This document shows positions 1-11,334 of a DNA stretch of 64,000 bases, in pieces. The stretch spans positions 54,583,553 to 54,647,552 of the forward strand of contig JAQMRL010000001.1 of assembly GCA_035578175.1 (NCBI GenBank), given 5' to 3'. A program made the position numbers and the translations under genes. Origin of the DNA: Catonia carolina. Taxonomy: Eukaryota; Arthropoda; Insecta; Hemiptera; Achilidae. Numbering within the stretch: position 1 is the first letter of the stretch; each line of letters starts with the position of its first letter. The notes under the pieces were generated by a model, which made no database searches, was not told where the DNA came from, and worked only from the letters and a program-made list of their open reading frames with translations.

Positions 1-378
1 ACTAAAAGAATAGATTAGAGTTATTGAAGGTGAGTGGACTACTGAACATTAGTCCCTTCCTGCCATCAAGAAATACTCAACATCAAGAAATAAAGGTAAT
101 TCTTTTCTGTCAACGTTCACCAGTCATAATAAAAGACGAAATCAGTTAAAAATATGACTCGGTAAATTTAATTTTAGTAATTTCAACATTTTAGATACCT
201 GTGTCTTACAGATTATTATAAAATATACAAATACAATAAAATAATTTTATTGAAAAAAATCGAAACCATTTTTTATTATGACTTTCATAATAAAACTGAT
301 CTACTTTCTCTAAAAATTAATTAATTATATTATTATATTATTATATTATATTATTATAATTAATTATATATTATATTT
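1..378. other. AT-rich leader, no gene seen
   Basis: No supported gene. A 12-base phrase (CATCAAGAAATA) occurs twice near 62-90. From about 318 to 378 the sequence is a low-complexity TTA/TATA run into which the following LINE fragment is inserted. Confidence 0.6.
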
Positions 379-1544
379 CTTGTAAATAACAATTTAAATG
401 TTCACGTCCCTTTAAAAACTGCTCACGATTTAGAATGCGCCATAGACGATTTTACCTCTATCATTCAATCTGCTGCATGGGATTCTGCAATAACTGTTTC
501 AAAAAATGAACGCAATGGACCTCATTATCCCAGATCCATACGGGAATTAATTACTCAAAAACGGGCAGCACGTCGTCGATGGCATCGTACAAGACTTCCG
601 GACGATAAATCTACTGTCAATCGGCTATCCAACAGACTTAAAAAGGAAATCTGGGCAGTTAAACTCGACCGCTTTGAAAGCCGCTTGAATTCCCTGGACA
701 CAGAAGATGGTTCGTTATGGAGAGCAACAAAGCGACTTCTAAAGCAAGTTCCAGTTTCGACTCCTCTTCGGCGTGAGAACCAAACCTGGGCCAAGTCTGA
801 CCAAGAAAAAGCTGATTTATTTGGAGAACATCTTAGCAACGTATTTAAACCTCATGTGCAAACAGGAGACATTGAGTTTGACAGGGATGTACAGGAATTC
901 GTAACGTGCCCAACTCCGCTATCGTTGCCGCCTAAACCTGTGAGTTTAAACGAGGTCAAGAGTATTATTAAACGTCTTCCATTGCACAAGTCACCAGGTC
1001 TGGATTTGATAACTGCAGAGATATTAAAGGAGTTACCAGAAAGAGGGATAATTTTTATACGAAATATATTTAATGCTATTCTCAGAACTGCGCATTTTCC
1101 TTTACAATGGAAATTGTCAACTATTGTTTTATTTCAGAAGCCGGAAAAACCATCTCACTGTGTAAGCTCTTACCGGCCCATTAGCCTTCTTTCAGTCGTG
1201 TCTAAACTTTTTGAACGAATTTTGTTAGATCGACTTTCGCCGATAATTGAAGCTACAACTCCAAATTATCAGTTTGGATTCAGAAGGCAGCATTCAACAA
1301 CTCATCAGCTGCACAGAGTGGTTGATTTAATTTCTGTAGGGTTAGAACAAAAGTTATACACATCGGCTGTATTTCTGGATATTAGTTCGGCGTTCGATAA
1401 GGTTTGGCATCCCGGGCTTTTGTATAAACTAAAATCTATTTTTTCTGATACATATTATGGAATTCTGAGATCATTTTTAGAGGATAGATATTTTGTTGTG
1501 CGCCAAGGTTTGGAATATTCTAATATCTGGCATAAAAAAAAAAA
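379..1544 (+). pseudogene. Jockey-like LINE ORF2 fragment, truncated at both ends
   Basis: One open frame runs from the left junction to the end of the insert and encodes the linker and the first part of a non-LTR reverse transcriptase. Visible landmarks are the finger region (SPGLDLITAEILKE), the YRPISLLS block, the QFGFRRQHSTTHQL block and the first catalytic region FLDISSAFDKVWH near 1375-1410. The protein homology stops around 1530, just before the GVPQGS and YADD blocks, which are absent. An A-run of about 12 bases follows directly. The 9-base string ATTATATTT occurs at 370-378 and again at 1545-1553, exactly where homology begins and where the A-run ends, so it looks like a target-site duplication. 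Endonuclease, thumb and 3' UTR are missing. It resembles the copy at 58174-59493. Not functional. Confidence 0.85.
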
Positions 1545-1553
1545 ATTATATTT

Positions 1554-1878
1554 GCTTTCTTTACAGAAAGTTACTAAATTAATTTAAAATAGTATATTTT
1601 AATTTTTAATAATGATTCATTTTTTACATTTTAATATGATTATTTGAAATTTACAGTGCTTAAAAACAGGATTAAAATTAATTGCTGTGGGTATTAATTT
1701 TTATAAATAATTTAATAGTTATTTAAAGAGTTTTATTTAGATTGATGCTGTTAAGAGATTAAAGAAATCATGTTGTACATTTTTACAATTCTTTAATGAT
1801 TTTAAATGAAAGAACAAAGTGTGAAAAACATTGTAGCCTATTTATAAATGCATAGGATATTATAAATTTCGGATGTGT
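1554..1878. other. AT-rich spacer
   Basis: No gene, repeat or RNA recognised. Confidence 0.5.
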
Positions 1879-2339
1879 TCTTCTTTTTCTTCTGCCTTTC
1901 AAGGATTAGGCATCTCTGCCTGTTCCGAACCTCTCAAATCTGCCCATCTTTTTCTCAGGCGTCCTCTTTCTCTCCTGCTTTCCGGCTTATAGCCCAGTGT
2001 CTTCTTAGGTACCCTATCCTCCCGCATTCTGTTGACATGCTCTAACCACTGCATTCTGTTCTGGGATATCTTGTTGTTTATAGAGAAGATTTTGAGTTCT
2101 TTCCTTATCTCGGTATTCCTATAACGATCTTCTCTACTACACCCATATGTACGTCGAAGAAATTTCATTTCAGATGCTTGCAATCTACTCTCCTCTCGCT
2201 TTGATAGCACCCTAGTTTCACCGCCATAGAGTAGAGTTGGCATTGCTAATGTTTTATAAAATCTGACTCTCGTGTTTTTGCTGGTGCTATTTTTCAAAGT
2301 GCGGTGGATAGTTCCGCATATTTGCTGAAACCGGTACAT
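1879..2339 (-). pseudogene. RTE-like LINE, C-terminal end of ORF2
   Basis: An uninterrupted minus-strand frame of 146 codons ends at a TGA (1899-1901). It shows the usual C-terminal signature of endonuclease/reverse-transcriptase LINEs: a YGGET block, a run matching the SEMKFLRR block, then IRKELKIFSINNKI, MQWLEHVNRM and a basic end (RRERGRLRKRWADL) before the stop. Beyond the stop lies a purine tail (GAAG and AAAAG units, 1879-1892), the simple-repeat 3' end typical of RTE elements. The catalytic RT core is absent; the copy is 5'-truncated at about 2340. A diverged sister lies at 8912-9195 in the same orientation and keeps the same 3' end. Confidence 0.8.
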
Positions 2340-2488
2340 CTTATTATGTTCTTTATATTGTTTTAAATGGATGAGTTACTTTTGGATTCTAATATAAGAA
2401 TTAAATTGCATAGGCTTACTAGAGCGATGGAACCTGAGCTACTGAGAATTAATTAATTAAATGTGACAAATAATAAAATTTTTGTTCT

Positions 2489-2640
2489 TTAAACCCTTTT
2501 GGTCTGTATTTCTTCTGACGTTATCCGTACTTTCTGGACACCGTCTTTCTGAAACTCTTTACTAAACCTTTTTGTGCCAAACAATTCTTCTTCATTTATC
2601 ACAGATGCCCGTACTTCAAGAGTTATAATATTTTAAAATT
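2489..2640 (-). other. Short charged open frame, unrecognised
   Basis: About 45 codons are open on the minus strand with a Lys/Glu-rich composition unlike the surrounding AT-rich noise, including the string ASVINEEELFGTKRFSKEF and ending in a TAA at 2489-2491. I do not recognise it. No clear splice acceptor precedes it. It may be a LINE remnant or chance. Confidence 0.2.
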
Positions 2641-3063
2641 TTATGAATAAACAGAAATATCTTGTTAACGTTTTAAAAATATCTTCATTTATAACTTGAT
2701 CTACGTAGCATAGTCAATTCACAATTTCTGCCCCAGAAACTCATTGCAATAGTTGTATTTAAATCTTTGTTGGAGAGTCCATTCAACTACTAAGATTTAA
2801 ATAGAAAACTTTCTATAAAAGAAAGGAATGTTTCCTTATTGCTACAAAATAATACGTGAAACTCCAAAAAAATGGAGTGTAAAAACTGATGATTGCTCTA
2901 CCTCTCTCAGACCTTTCCAAAATATAATTTTTTTATTGGGTGTCAGATGTTAAACCAGTTATGAATAGTCATGTAGCCAAGAATGTAGTCATGCACGCAT
3001 TCAATGATACACTTGTAGGTTTGCATATGTCGTTCTGTCCCTCCAATGATCATAAACTTAATT
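2641..3063. other. AT-rich spacer
   Basis: No gene recognised. A short minus-strand open frame that enters here from the R5 repeat is not supported as a gene. Confidence 0.4.
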
Positions 3064-3699
3064 TTGTTGTTTAAGTCATCAACCGAAAGGCTAGCTTGAA
3101 CCTCTAGAGGCTTTACTATGTTAAATGAGATGTGAGGTGGTTTATCTTTGCCTTTATCACTGAATGTAAAAGTATTCTTATCAGCATTCACATCCTCTGA
3201 AAAGTATCTACTTTACATCCTACAATGACACCTTCACTTCATTTACGACAAGGTCTAGCTATAATTATATATGGATATATTATACCAGAGTCTGGTATAA
3301 TGATGAAATTCATTACTCTCAGAGAACATAACTGTGACTATACCTCAACGAACTAGAGACTGCAGAAGAGATCTAGCCAATAACAGCCAAAGTTGAGTGT
3401 TAGTTCAGCTGACTTTTTGTTAGGCTGTCATCCATAGTGGGATCACAACGTGACAACGCAGTATACGATTAACGAAAGTCAATTGGCTCTGTGCTGTGAT
3501 CTAGTTCACTATGCTCCGGCTTCATCCGCGTCCCTAGTTCGTTAAGCTATAGTGTATTTTACATCTCTACCTTTTCTGTTCTTAAATGCTTCAATCATAT
3601 AAGTCGCTGAGTATGTGATAAGAAAGAGAACTATTTTTTAGCCCTGGGATTAGCAGATCAAGTGCAAATAATTTAACACTCCACCTGCCTGTATGGGCT
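3064..3699 (-). repeat. Interspersed repeat R5, copy 1, with nested insert
   Basis: Same sequence, in reverse, as 37893-38284 and 63254-63644. Shared landmarks on the repeat's plus strand are GCAGGTGG near its start, TAAGAACAGAAGAGG, TTTCAGAGGGCC, then TAGTAAAACCTCT and GGTTCAAACCAGC near its end, followed by AAACAAC. This copy is longer than the others because a 204-bp element (3343-3546) is inserted in it. No coding capacity is seen. The class is unknown; see the 63254-63644 copy for the boundaries. Confidence 0.75.
3343..3546. mobile_element. MITE-like insert inside R5 copy 1
   Basis: Aligning this R5 copy with its two relatives reveals extra DNA here. The insert is flanked by CTATA (3338-3342 and 3547-3551), which looks like a target duplication. 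Its ends are imperfect inverted repeats of about 14 bp (CCTCAACGAACTAG on the left, CTAGTTCGTTAAG on the right). There is no ORF. A short non-autonomous DNA transposon is the simplest reading; the superfamily is not clear. Confidence 0.6.
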
Positions 3700-3970
3700 T
3701 ATTAATTAATAGGTTATTTGATCAATGATAATTTCTAATTCTCACTGTAATCATCCATTAGTTGTCACATAATATATTTTTTACACTGTTCAACTTTATC
3801 AGAAAAAAATTTAACCAATTTGTAGGCATTTTTATCTCCAGTTCAAACACATTCTATTACATTTTATAATCCAAGTATTTTAAAATTTCTATTTTCTTTA
3901 TTTACAGTAAACTATTGTTAAAAAAAAATGTAGACAAAACAGTACAATCATTGACGTTGGCCTGTATGTA
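3700..3970. other. AT-rich spacer
   Basis: No gene or repeat recognised. Confidence 0.4.
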
Positions 3971-4332
3971 CATCACAATCAGAATGTATAATATTCTTTA
4001 AACCACCAGTAATATGGTAAAATAAATACTCACCAGTTTTATTATAGCGCTTTCGTGTATAAAATGCACATCTTCAGTAATTTTCTATGCTATTTAAAAA
4101 TATTAAACCATACACCATGGTAGATCCTTATCTACCACCACCATCCATTGTAGATAAGGATCTACCATGGTGAAAGTAGGATGTCTTTAAATTTTTTAAT
4201 TATAAATAGTATAAGAAATTATTGAAGATGTGCATTTTATACCCGAAACCGCTGTAATAAAATTGGTAAGTGTTTACTGTTTACCGAATTACTGGTGGTT
4301 TAAAGAATAGCCTATACTATATTGTGATTATC
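3971..4332. mobile_element. Foldback element / long imperfect hairpin
   Basis: The left half, from ATCACAAT and TTCTTTAAACCACCAGTAAT (3993-4012) inward, is the imperfect reverse complement of the right half, which ends in ATTACTGGTGGTTTAAAGAA and ATTGTGAT. Shared arm segments include TATAAAATGCACATCTTCA. At the centre a 23-bp perfect inverted repeat (4113-4135 and 4150-4172) surrounds a 14-base loop. The arms are over 100 bp each. No ORF is present. It could be a foldback-type MITE or two inverted copies of one repeat; transcription would give a long hairpin RNA. Confidence 0.75.
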
Positions 4333-4588
4333 AATATAATACGGCTGAAATACCTGTAAAGGATGTTTGATAAGATGTGTATTATATTATGTCATGGTAA
4401 GTGGTTCGATATGATGGTTGGTGTAGTAAACGGTAATATAGTATATAGTATGGTTGATAATGCAGTACACTAATTCATTTGTAGAAGATCTCTTATCCAT
4501 CGGTTCTTAAATCTTCTCCACGGAATATCTGGTACAGTTACTGAATGTATTTCCTGTATTTACAGATTTATATGTGTTTCAAAAGTAG
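4333..4588. other. AT-rich spacer
   Basis: No gene or repeat recognised. Confidence 0.4.
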
Positions 4589-5107
4589 AATTTTTTAAGC
4601 TAGAAAAGCCTTTGATATGAAAAACAGCTTACTGACTACAAACATTGATTTACAGATTAGAAAGTATTTCTTAAAAGACTATGTTTGGAGTGTAGCATTA
4701 TACGGGAGTGAAACGTAGGTGATAGGGGTTGCAAAAAGAAAGAGGATAGAAGCTTTTGAAATGTGGTATTTTAGGAAAATGTTAAAGATTAGATGGGTGG
4801 ACAAAATAAGTAATATAGAGGTTCTTAGGCGAGTGGATGAAAAAAGAAGTTTACAGAAGCATCTTACCAGAAGAAGGGACAGGCTAGTGGGACATATTTT
4901 AAGACATCCATGTTTTGGTCTATCAATAATGGAGGGCAACACAGCTGGTGTGAATAGTAGGGGGAGGCAAATGTTAGAATACCGTGTATAAAGCAAATTA
5001 AAAAAGATGTATCGTGTTACAGGTATGTTGATATGAAACGACTTGCACAAGATGGAACTGCTTAGGGAACTGAATCAAACCAGGGGTGAGACTGATGACA
5101 AAAAAAT
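4589..5107 (+). pseudogene. RTE-like LINE, 3' part of ORF2 (copy 1)
   Basis: Encodes the post-RT C-terminal region: VWSVALYGSET, then an open stretch EAFEMWYFRKMLKIRW, IEVLRRVDEKRSL, VGHILRHP and IMEGN. The invariant Trp of the ETW motif is a TAG stop at 4716-4718, and frameshifts follow after about 4980. The 3' end reads GACTGATGAC followed by an A-run. It is a close relative of 10240-11115, with which it also shares upstream sequence (AGCTAGAAAAGC, CAGCTTACTGACTACAAACA). The RT core is missing, consistent with 5' truncation. Confidence 0.75.
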
Positions 5108-5324
5108 GTGTTTGAAATTCAAAAGGAATACAATTATGTCTTTAGCTAGTTATCTGTGAAAATTGGCAAAATCAAATTGCTTTTGGTGACGTATTTGAGA
5201 TATTACCTTACCTGACGCTGAATTATGTTTTTAATTGCCAGAATGCGTTTCGTTTGTCTCTGTTCAGCAAAACCACAAAACTGTTTTACTTAAACCCAAA
5301 CTAGTTTGTAGCGTTTTATAAGCA

Positions 5325-5595
5325 ATAAGCAATCCTAAGACCCAATGAGATGAGGATGATATGTATGACGTGTAAATGAGGTGTATTCTTGTACACACTC
5401 AGGCCGACCCCATACGTGAAACGGTATGCTTAATTTAACCCTAACCTCAAAGTACATGGTAACCACTGTCTAGTATTCAAATCCGTATAAAAGTTACAAT
5501 CTTTATTACGACTACGGAACCTTCGTCTTCGAAAATCAGAGTCAAACAGCTGATTCACGGCGATGACTTTACAGCTAGATCATCCTGGTGGGTTT
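5325..5595 (-). repeat. tRNA-derived SINE B, copy 1
   Basis: Read on the minus strand it begins with AAACCCACCAGGATGATCTAG, passes a tRNA-like head with the hairpin-prone AATCAGCTGTTTGACTC segment, then an 'ATACTAGACAGTGGTTACC' body, and ends with CATTTACACGTCATACATATCA and CTCATTGGGTC. Other copies of the same layout lie at 14207-14540 (minus), 20872-21137 (plus) and 45239-45516 (minus). The B box is degenerate here but canonical in the 45-kb copy. Confidence 0.8.
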
Positions 5596-7019
5596 TTGAA
5601 GTATCGAAAATTATAAAATTCAAAACCTATACCAAACAGCGGGTTGATACTCTACAACTTTTATGACTATTTTGTATATTTTTGTTTAAATTTATTCTCA
5701 AGAAATAATTTTTAACCATTAGTCCAATATTCATTTCAGTAAATAAAAACAAGTTTTGAATTTTACATTTTTTAAGAACATATTTAACATTGAATAGAAA
5801 TTGATGGCGTTTTGATATAAGTTGAATTAATTATAACTGCAAAACAGCTACAACTATAATAAATAAGAAACTTTACAACTAAATATTTACACAAAATTAA
5901 TCAAAGTGTAATTTCAATGTAACAATCGTTACTTCATTTCAGAGCAAAATTTGTTTTCATTTCTGTACCATGTATCCATGTTGTATGATTGTCTGTATTT
6001 AGTCGAACAAGCCTAGAAGTTAGCTTATATTAGTTGCATTGTGCGGGTATTTGTACACTGTTAAGATTGAGCAATATGGATTGCAGCGAACTGACTCTTG
6101 TTCCCACATTTCAACATTGCTTAACTCTGCGCAGACATATACAGTCCATATACAATATTTTAAAAGCGTGTACTATATATTTATATGTACTCGTATATTT
6201 TATGTCGTACTAATGAATTACGTTTGCCTCCGGTTGACAAGGTAACACTATGACAAATAGAATATTTATTTGCTATTTAGGTTACAATGGACTATACACA
6301 ACGCGCCCACGCGGTGTTATGGCCGCAGCCACAATGGTTCTGTTTTCATCACCTTGTAGTATGTATACCTATTCTACATTCTATAATTTGGCATCAATGA
6401 ATGTCTGTTACATTTTTTAACCAACATTTTGAAAAAAATTAAGTTTTTTGTAATTTCACAATAAAATTATTCAAGCTTTTTTATTACAACGAAAAATTTT
6501 AATAATCAATAATATATTTTATATTTGTAAATATATAATATTAGTAAATATAAAGTAAATATGTATTATATTTACTTAGCTAGCATTGGTTATAGCCGTA
6601 CATTTGATAAAACAGGTTTACTTTTTCAATTTTTGGAATTAAAATTTTTATTTAATTTTCGTAATCGAAGTAGCAATAAATGTTTCACGAACCTGTCACT
6701 GTATTTAACAAAATTTAATCTGTGAAAGAGAGGATTGCGGTGAAATTTAATAAAAAAATTAAAAGTATATTATAATAAATTAGCAATTTCGATTCAATAA
6801 AGATAAAAAAATTATTAGAAGGAAGAAGTATTTTATTTTTTGTAAAATAACAGAATGATAATAATGTAAATACACATAATTGAAAAAATAAACTAATTTA
6901 CGACGCCATGTTGAGCTTTTCATAAAACTTTAAAGATAAAACATGAAAAGAGTCAAAAATCAATTAGTTCAGTATGTGTTATAATATCTATTATTTCATG
7001 TGAAAAGAAAGCCTGAGTT
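5596..7019. other. AT-rich DNA, no gene seen
   Basis: No supported gene. A brief GC-rich patch with an imperfect palindrome lies at 6298-6335 (ACGCGCCCACGCGGTGTTAT). Open frames here are short and look random. Confidence 0.4.
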
Positions 7020-7150
7020 TTGTCCAAAAGAGAAAGCGTAAGAGAGGGAAAAGAGAATTATACTCGTACAAGGAGTTAGAGAGAGTGAAGGGGAGGGAGG
7101 AGAAGAGTAGAAAATGGAAATAACGAGAGAGAAAGAGAGAGAGATACAAT
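7020..7150 (+). repeat. Purine-rich (GA) tract
   Basis: The plus strand is almost pure A and G with AGAGAG and GGGAGGGAGGAG runs. A similar tract recurs at 7540-7670. It is simple-sequence DNA with no coding potential. Confidence 0.7.
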
Positions 7151-7326
7151 CAGATTGAATTAGGTTTCTGAAATCAACGGCTGGGTATACCAGATTGGAT
7201 TTGAAAAGATATGAAGATTTGGGTAACTAAATCTACATTCTGTACAGAAAAATACCTAAGAATTAAATTACAACTGGTGTACTAGCGTAGACAGAACGCC
7301 ACTGGTTAAGTTATTACCAACCAGAG

Positions 7327-7528
7327 GATAACGATTGAGATCACTCAAAGGTCAAAAAGATCAGTGAAGGCCTTTGAGTAGATAAGTAGATATAACCAGA
7401 TTAATAGTCTAAAAAAGTTGTCAGAGTATAACAATCGAGAGCACTCAAAGGTACTCGAAGAGATCGAGGAAGGCCTATAAGCAGATGACTAGATAAGACC
7501 AGATTAAATAGTCTATCTATAAGTTGGA
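7327..7528. repeat. Two-unit tandem repeat of about 100 bp
   Basis: Two head-to-tail units (about 7327-7428 and 7429-7528) share GATAACGATTGAGA/CACTCAAAGGT, GAAGGCCT, TAGATAAG, ACCAGATTAA and TAGTCTA in the same order. The unit is not coding. It sits between two purine-rich tracts. Confidence 0.75.
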
Positions 7529-7539
7529 GAAGAAGAACA

Positions 7540-7670
7540 AAGTAAAAGAAGAAGGAGGTGGAGAAGGAAAAGCAGAAAAAAGGAAACAGAAAAAAAGGAA
7601 AAGGAGAAGAAAAAAGAAAAGGAAGAATAATTAGGAGAAAAAGGAGGAGTAGCCAGAGAAGACAGTCTGT
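7540..7670 (+). repeat. Second purine-rich tract
   Basis: Long A/G-only stretches (GAAGAAGGAGG, AAAAGGAAAAGGAGAAG). Could form triplex DNA; otherwise simple sequence. No gene. Confidence 0.7.
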
Positions 7671-8911
7671 AAATAAAACAGTTTTTTATCTTTTCCGAAA
7701 AAAGTGTAATTGTTTGACATTTATTGTTTCTTAAATGGTATATTTAATAACTATTGCAACTGACCTTATGATGTAAAATATTAAGTTATTAATAAGCCAT
7801 GATTTATGAGTCGGGTGTATAAAGAATTAAGAAGAAAAAACTAATGAAAAATTAAAAAATTAAATCTACACCATTATCCTTCGTATTCTTAGACACATCT
7901 TGGCGTGTATTAGATTTTTTAAAAGTGTAACCCATTTGCTTGTTCTTAAAATCCCTGTTCCATTAATATTATATGTAGGAACCTTTTATAAGAAGAAAGA
8001 GAAAAGAGTTCTTAGATGAGAGAGGTTACCTCTGTGGGAATAATTTTGCCCTCCATATCTAAATAGTTGAATCGCATCTGTCAGTACAGGTGAACAATGA
8101 CTCATATACTTTGCTTCGATAATCTAAGACAATTTCTTAAGGGCGTTTAATTATCCTTCTTTGAGCTTTACTGCTGCGTTAGAAATGCGTCGTTAAGCAG
8201 AATATTTCACCATTCATTTTGTGAACTCATAATTATCAAAGCTAAAATATTAAATTAATTATGCATAAATAATCATTTCAAGGTTTCATTTCGAAATCGT
8301 AATTATAATTCTTATATTATTACTATCATAATTAAAAGTTCTTAACTTATAAGCAATATTATGATTGAGGTTATTTAATTTTTATGGCCGTGGATATTTT
8401 TGTATTTTCTAGTCATTAATAATAATTATTATTGATAATAAAAAGTATATATGTTTTTAAATGTCCATGTTTATGTGTGCTGTACTGTACGTTGTATTAC
8501 GTGGTAGTAACTTAATAAATTCCAATTAAATACCAAATAAGTATTAATATAAACATACAACTTTTATTATGATAGTTCTATCTGCGTAGAATCTTTAAAG
8601 TTATTCAATATAGCAAATCAAATAAAAAAAATTAAAAGAATATTTATTAATTACATACATTGTATGGACGTTCAATAGTGCTTTTGTGTGAGGTTTAATA
8701 ATATCGTAAATTTTTGCTATCCGAAGATCTATTGCTAAATCTTATATGACAACCTATTTTCTTTCATTGACCATACGAGATAAGCTGTATTTCTTAAATT
8801 AAAACAAGTAACAAAACTATTATGTCCATTTTCTTTAAAGTCCTTCATTCATAATAAAAACTAAAAACAATTTCAATAAAAACTGCCAATCAACTACTGT
8901 TTTTGCTCAAA
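7671..8911. other. AT-rich DNA, no gene seen
   Basis: Nothing recognised apart from short A/T runs. Confidence 0.4.
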
Positions 8912-9195
8912 TTCTTCTTCTGCCTTTCAAGGACTAGGCATCTCCGTCTGCTCCAAACCTCTTAAATCTGCCCATCTCTTTCTCGGGCGTCCTTCTTCTC
9001 TCTTTCCCTCCAGTTTACAGCTTAGTGTTAGCTTAGGTATTCTATCTTCCCTCAATCTGCTCATTTTCTCCAACTACTGCATTTGTTCTGAGATACCCTT
9101 TCGTTTATAGAGAAGATGTTGAGTTCTTTCCTTATCTCAGGATTCCTGAAATAATCTTCTCTACTATACCCATACGTATGTTGAAGAAATTGTAA
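8912..9195 (-). pseudogene. RTE-like LINE 3' end (copy of 1879-2339)
   Basis: Nucleotide sequence parallels 1879-2339 over its length (TTCTTCTGCCTTTCAAGGA, CTTAAATCTGCCCATCT, TATAGAGAAGATGTTGAGTT) on the same strand. Small deletions break the frame, so this is a decayed C-terminal fragment with the same purine 3' tail. Confidence 0.75.
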
Positions 9196-10239
9196 CGTAT
9201 TTATGTTTGCTGAAATAATTGTAACACTAATTTGAACAAGAATTATCAGATAAGTTCATTAGTAGGTACCTTGTAAAACTGTTATTGTTTTACGTCTAAT
9301 TGTTTTGCTGATTAATAATTAATTGTCACAAAACGTAGAGGATGAAAAAATAAATATGAGTGTTAAAGAATCCCGATGAGGTACCGAACCTGAGATTTCT
9401 GCTATAGAAGTGGTTTTACTGAAACTATTTATCACACCGCGTCGCTTCTCTACCGATGTAACATAAAAATTCAAACCAACTTTCTATTGTTTAATTTATT
9501 AACCGGGTTCGAGATCAAGTACAATGCAAAAATGTTTGACCTTTAAAAGTGAACCATTATATTAGTAACGCGTGTCATTTATGAATTCCTATTAGTTGTA
9601 TGTTTTTGTTTTTATCTGTGTAACGAAAGCCACAGAGATAGTCTTGTCTAATTTAGAAACAATAAATAAATAAAGAACAAACTGAATTTTTTTTTATTAA
9701 TAGTATTTATCTACGATCTGTTTTATACCTAATAATACAAAGATTTGAACATAGTGAATTACCAAACTCTCAATGAATATACTTTTGAGTAGAAATGTTC
9801 ACAAATTCTTTAAAATGTGTAATTTATGACTAACATTATGAAGCTTAAAAAGTAAGAATGATACTAAACAAGTAACAGCAGGACCCCCTTCAGTAGAAAT
9901 ACTGCAACTGAATGCTGTTTTCCTCCAGGCTATAATGCCAATTATTAGGCTACTTAATATCTTCTTCATCTCATTCGCTAGTTGTTATTATTGTACACAA
10001 ATGAAAAAATAAAGAACAATAAAAAATAAATAAAGTTATTTAACAAATATATCTGTTTCTTGCCTCCGGTTTAGTCTTCTTATTGAGCCATCGTTGTCCA
10101 GTCAGTTGGTGAATCAATAGTTTTCTACCCATTCAAGTTATTTTTCGTGCAGTAAACTAAAACTTTAAATTTCTTTTATAACTGTTAATTAAAATGTTGT
10201 AAATTGATGTATTGTAAAATGATGTAAACTGTTAATGAA
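9196..10239. other. AT-rich DNA; weak tRNA-like patch
   Basis: No gene. On the minus strand 9383-9450 shows a possible degenerate B box (CAGGTTCGGTACC) and could be an old SINE head, but no tail was identified. Confidence 0.35.
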
Positions 10240-11115
10240 TTTTTTCGTATACCACGATACGAAGGAAGGAAAAATTTGACGCAGGAATTAAAGTTCAAGG
10301 AGAATAAATAAAAAAATTGATATTCGCCGATGATATAGTAAGTAGTATTAGCCGAGACAAAGAAAGAACTAGAAGATATTTTAAATGGAATGGATGAGAT
10401 CATGAGAAAGAATTACTTCATGAAAATTAATAAGAACAAAACGTTAATAAAAACAGAACGAAGTGTTGTGCAGCAGCAAGAGTGGTTTAGACGAAATGAG
10501 AAATTTAACAGTAGGCAACGAAAACATACAGGATATTGGGGAATTCTTCTATCTAGGGAGTAAAATAACAAAGGATGGCAGAAGCACACGATATCAAAAT
10601 TAGAACTGCTCAAGCTAGAAAAGCTTTTGAAATGAAAAAACAGCTTACTGACTACAAACATTGAATTACAGATTGGGAAAACTTCCGTAAAACAATATGT
10701 TTGGAGTGTAGCATTACACGGGAATGAAACGTGGGTGATGGGGGTTGTACTACAAAGGAAGAGGATAGAAGCTTTTGAAAGCTGGTGTTTTAGGAAAATG
10801 TTAAAGATTAGATGGGTGACCTAAATAAGTAATTTAGAGGTTCCTAGGCGAGTGGATGAAAACGAAGTATATGAAAGCATCTTACCAGAAGAAGGGATAC
10901 GCTAGTGAGGCATATCTTAAGACATCCAGGTATTGGTCTATTAATAATGGAGGGTAATATTGAGGAAGTGAATTGTAGGAGGAGGCAAAGGTTAGAATAT
11001 ATAAAGCAAATTACAAAAGATGTGGGGTGTTACAGGTATGTAGATATGAAACGACTTGCGCAAGATAAACAGCTTGTAGAACTGCATCACACCAGTCGAG
11101 TGACTGATAACAAAA
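10240..11115 (+). pseudogene. RTE-like LINE, RT palm to 3' end (copy 2)
   Basis: Starts just before the catalytic block, visible as FADD at 10323-10334, and continues through KKELEDILNGMDEIM, a FYLGSKITKDGRST block, ARKAFEMKKQLT, VWSVALHGNETWVM, and the open C-terminal stretch HILRHPGIGLLIMEGN to YVDMKRLAQD. Several frameshifts and stops separate these pieces. The 3' end is GACTGATAACAAAA, matching the copy at 4589-5107. It preserves more of the RT than that copy but is not functional. Confidence 0.75.
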
Positions 11116-11334
11116 ACCACGATACGAATGTTTTGTTTTGATTTTGGATTGGTAATGATAAATAATTTAAAAACGTGATTTACAGAACTCACCCCGAAAC
11201 TTGAAACTGTAGGACTTGGGTTGTTTGAAAACGATTTTACGTTTTAAAAGTTGAATTTTAATTGATAATTTTGATTTCGGCCACAGAATGAAAATGGATT
11301 TTTGAGTTTTATGTTTAAAACCAAATGATTTCAA
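11116..11334. other. AT-rich spacer
   Basis: No gene recognised. Confidence 0.4.

Noticed and set aside
2943..3191. 82-codon minus-strand frame
   Set aside because: It overlaps repeat R5 and is not conserved in the other two R5 copies.
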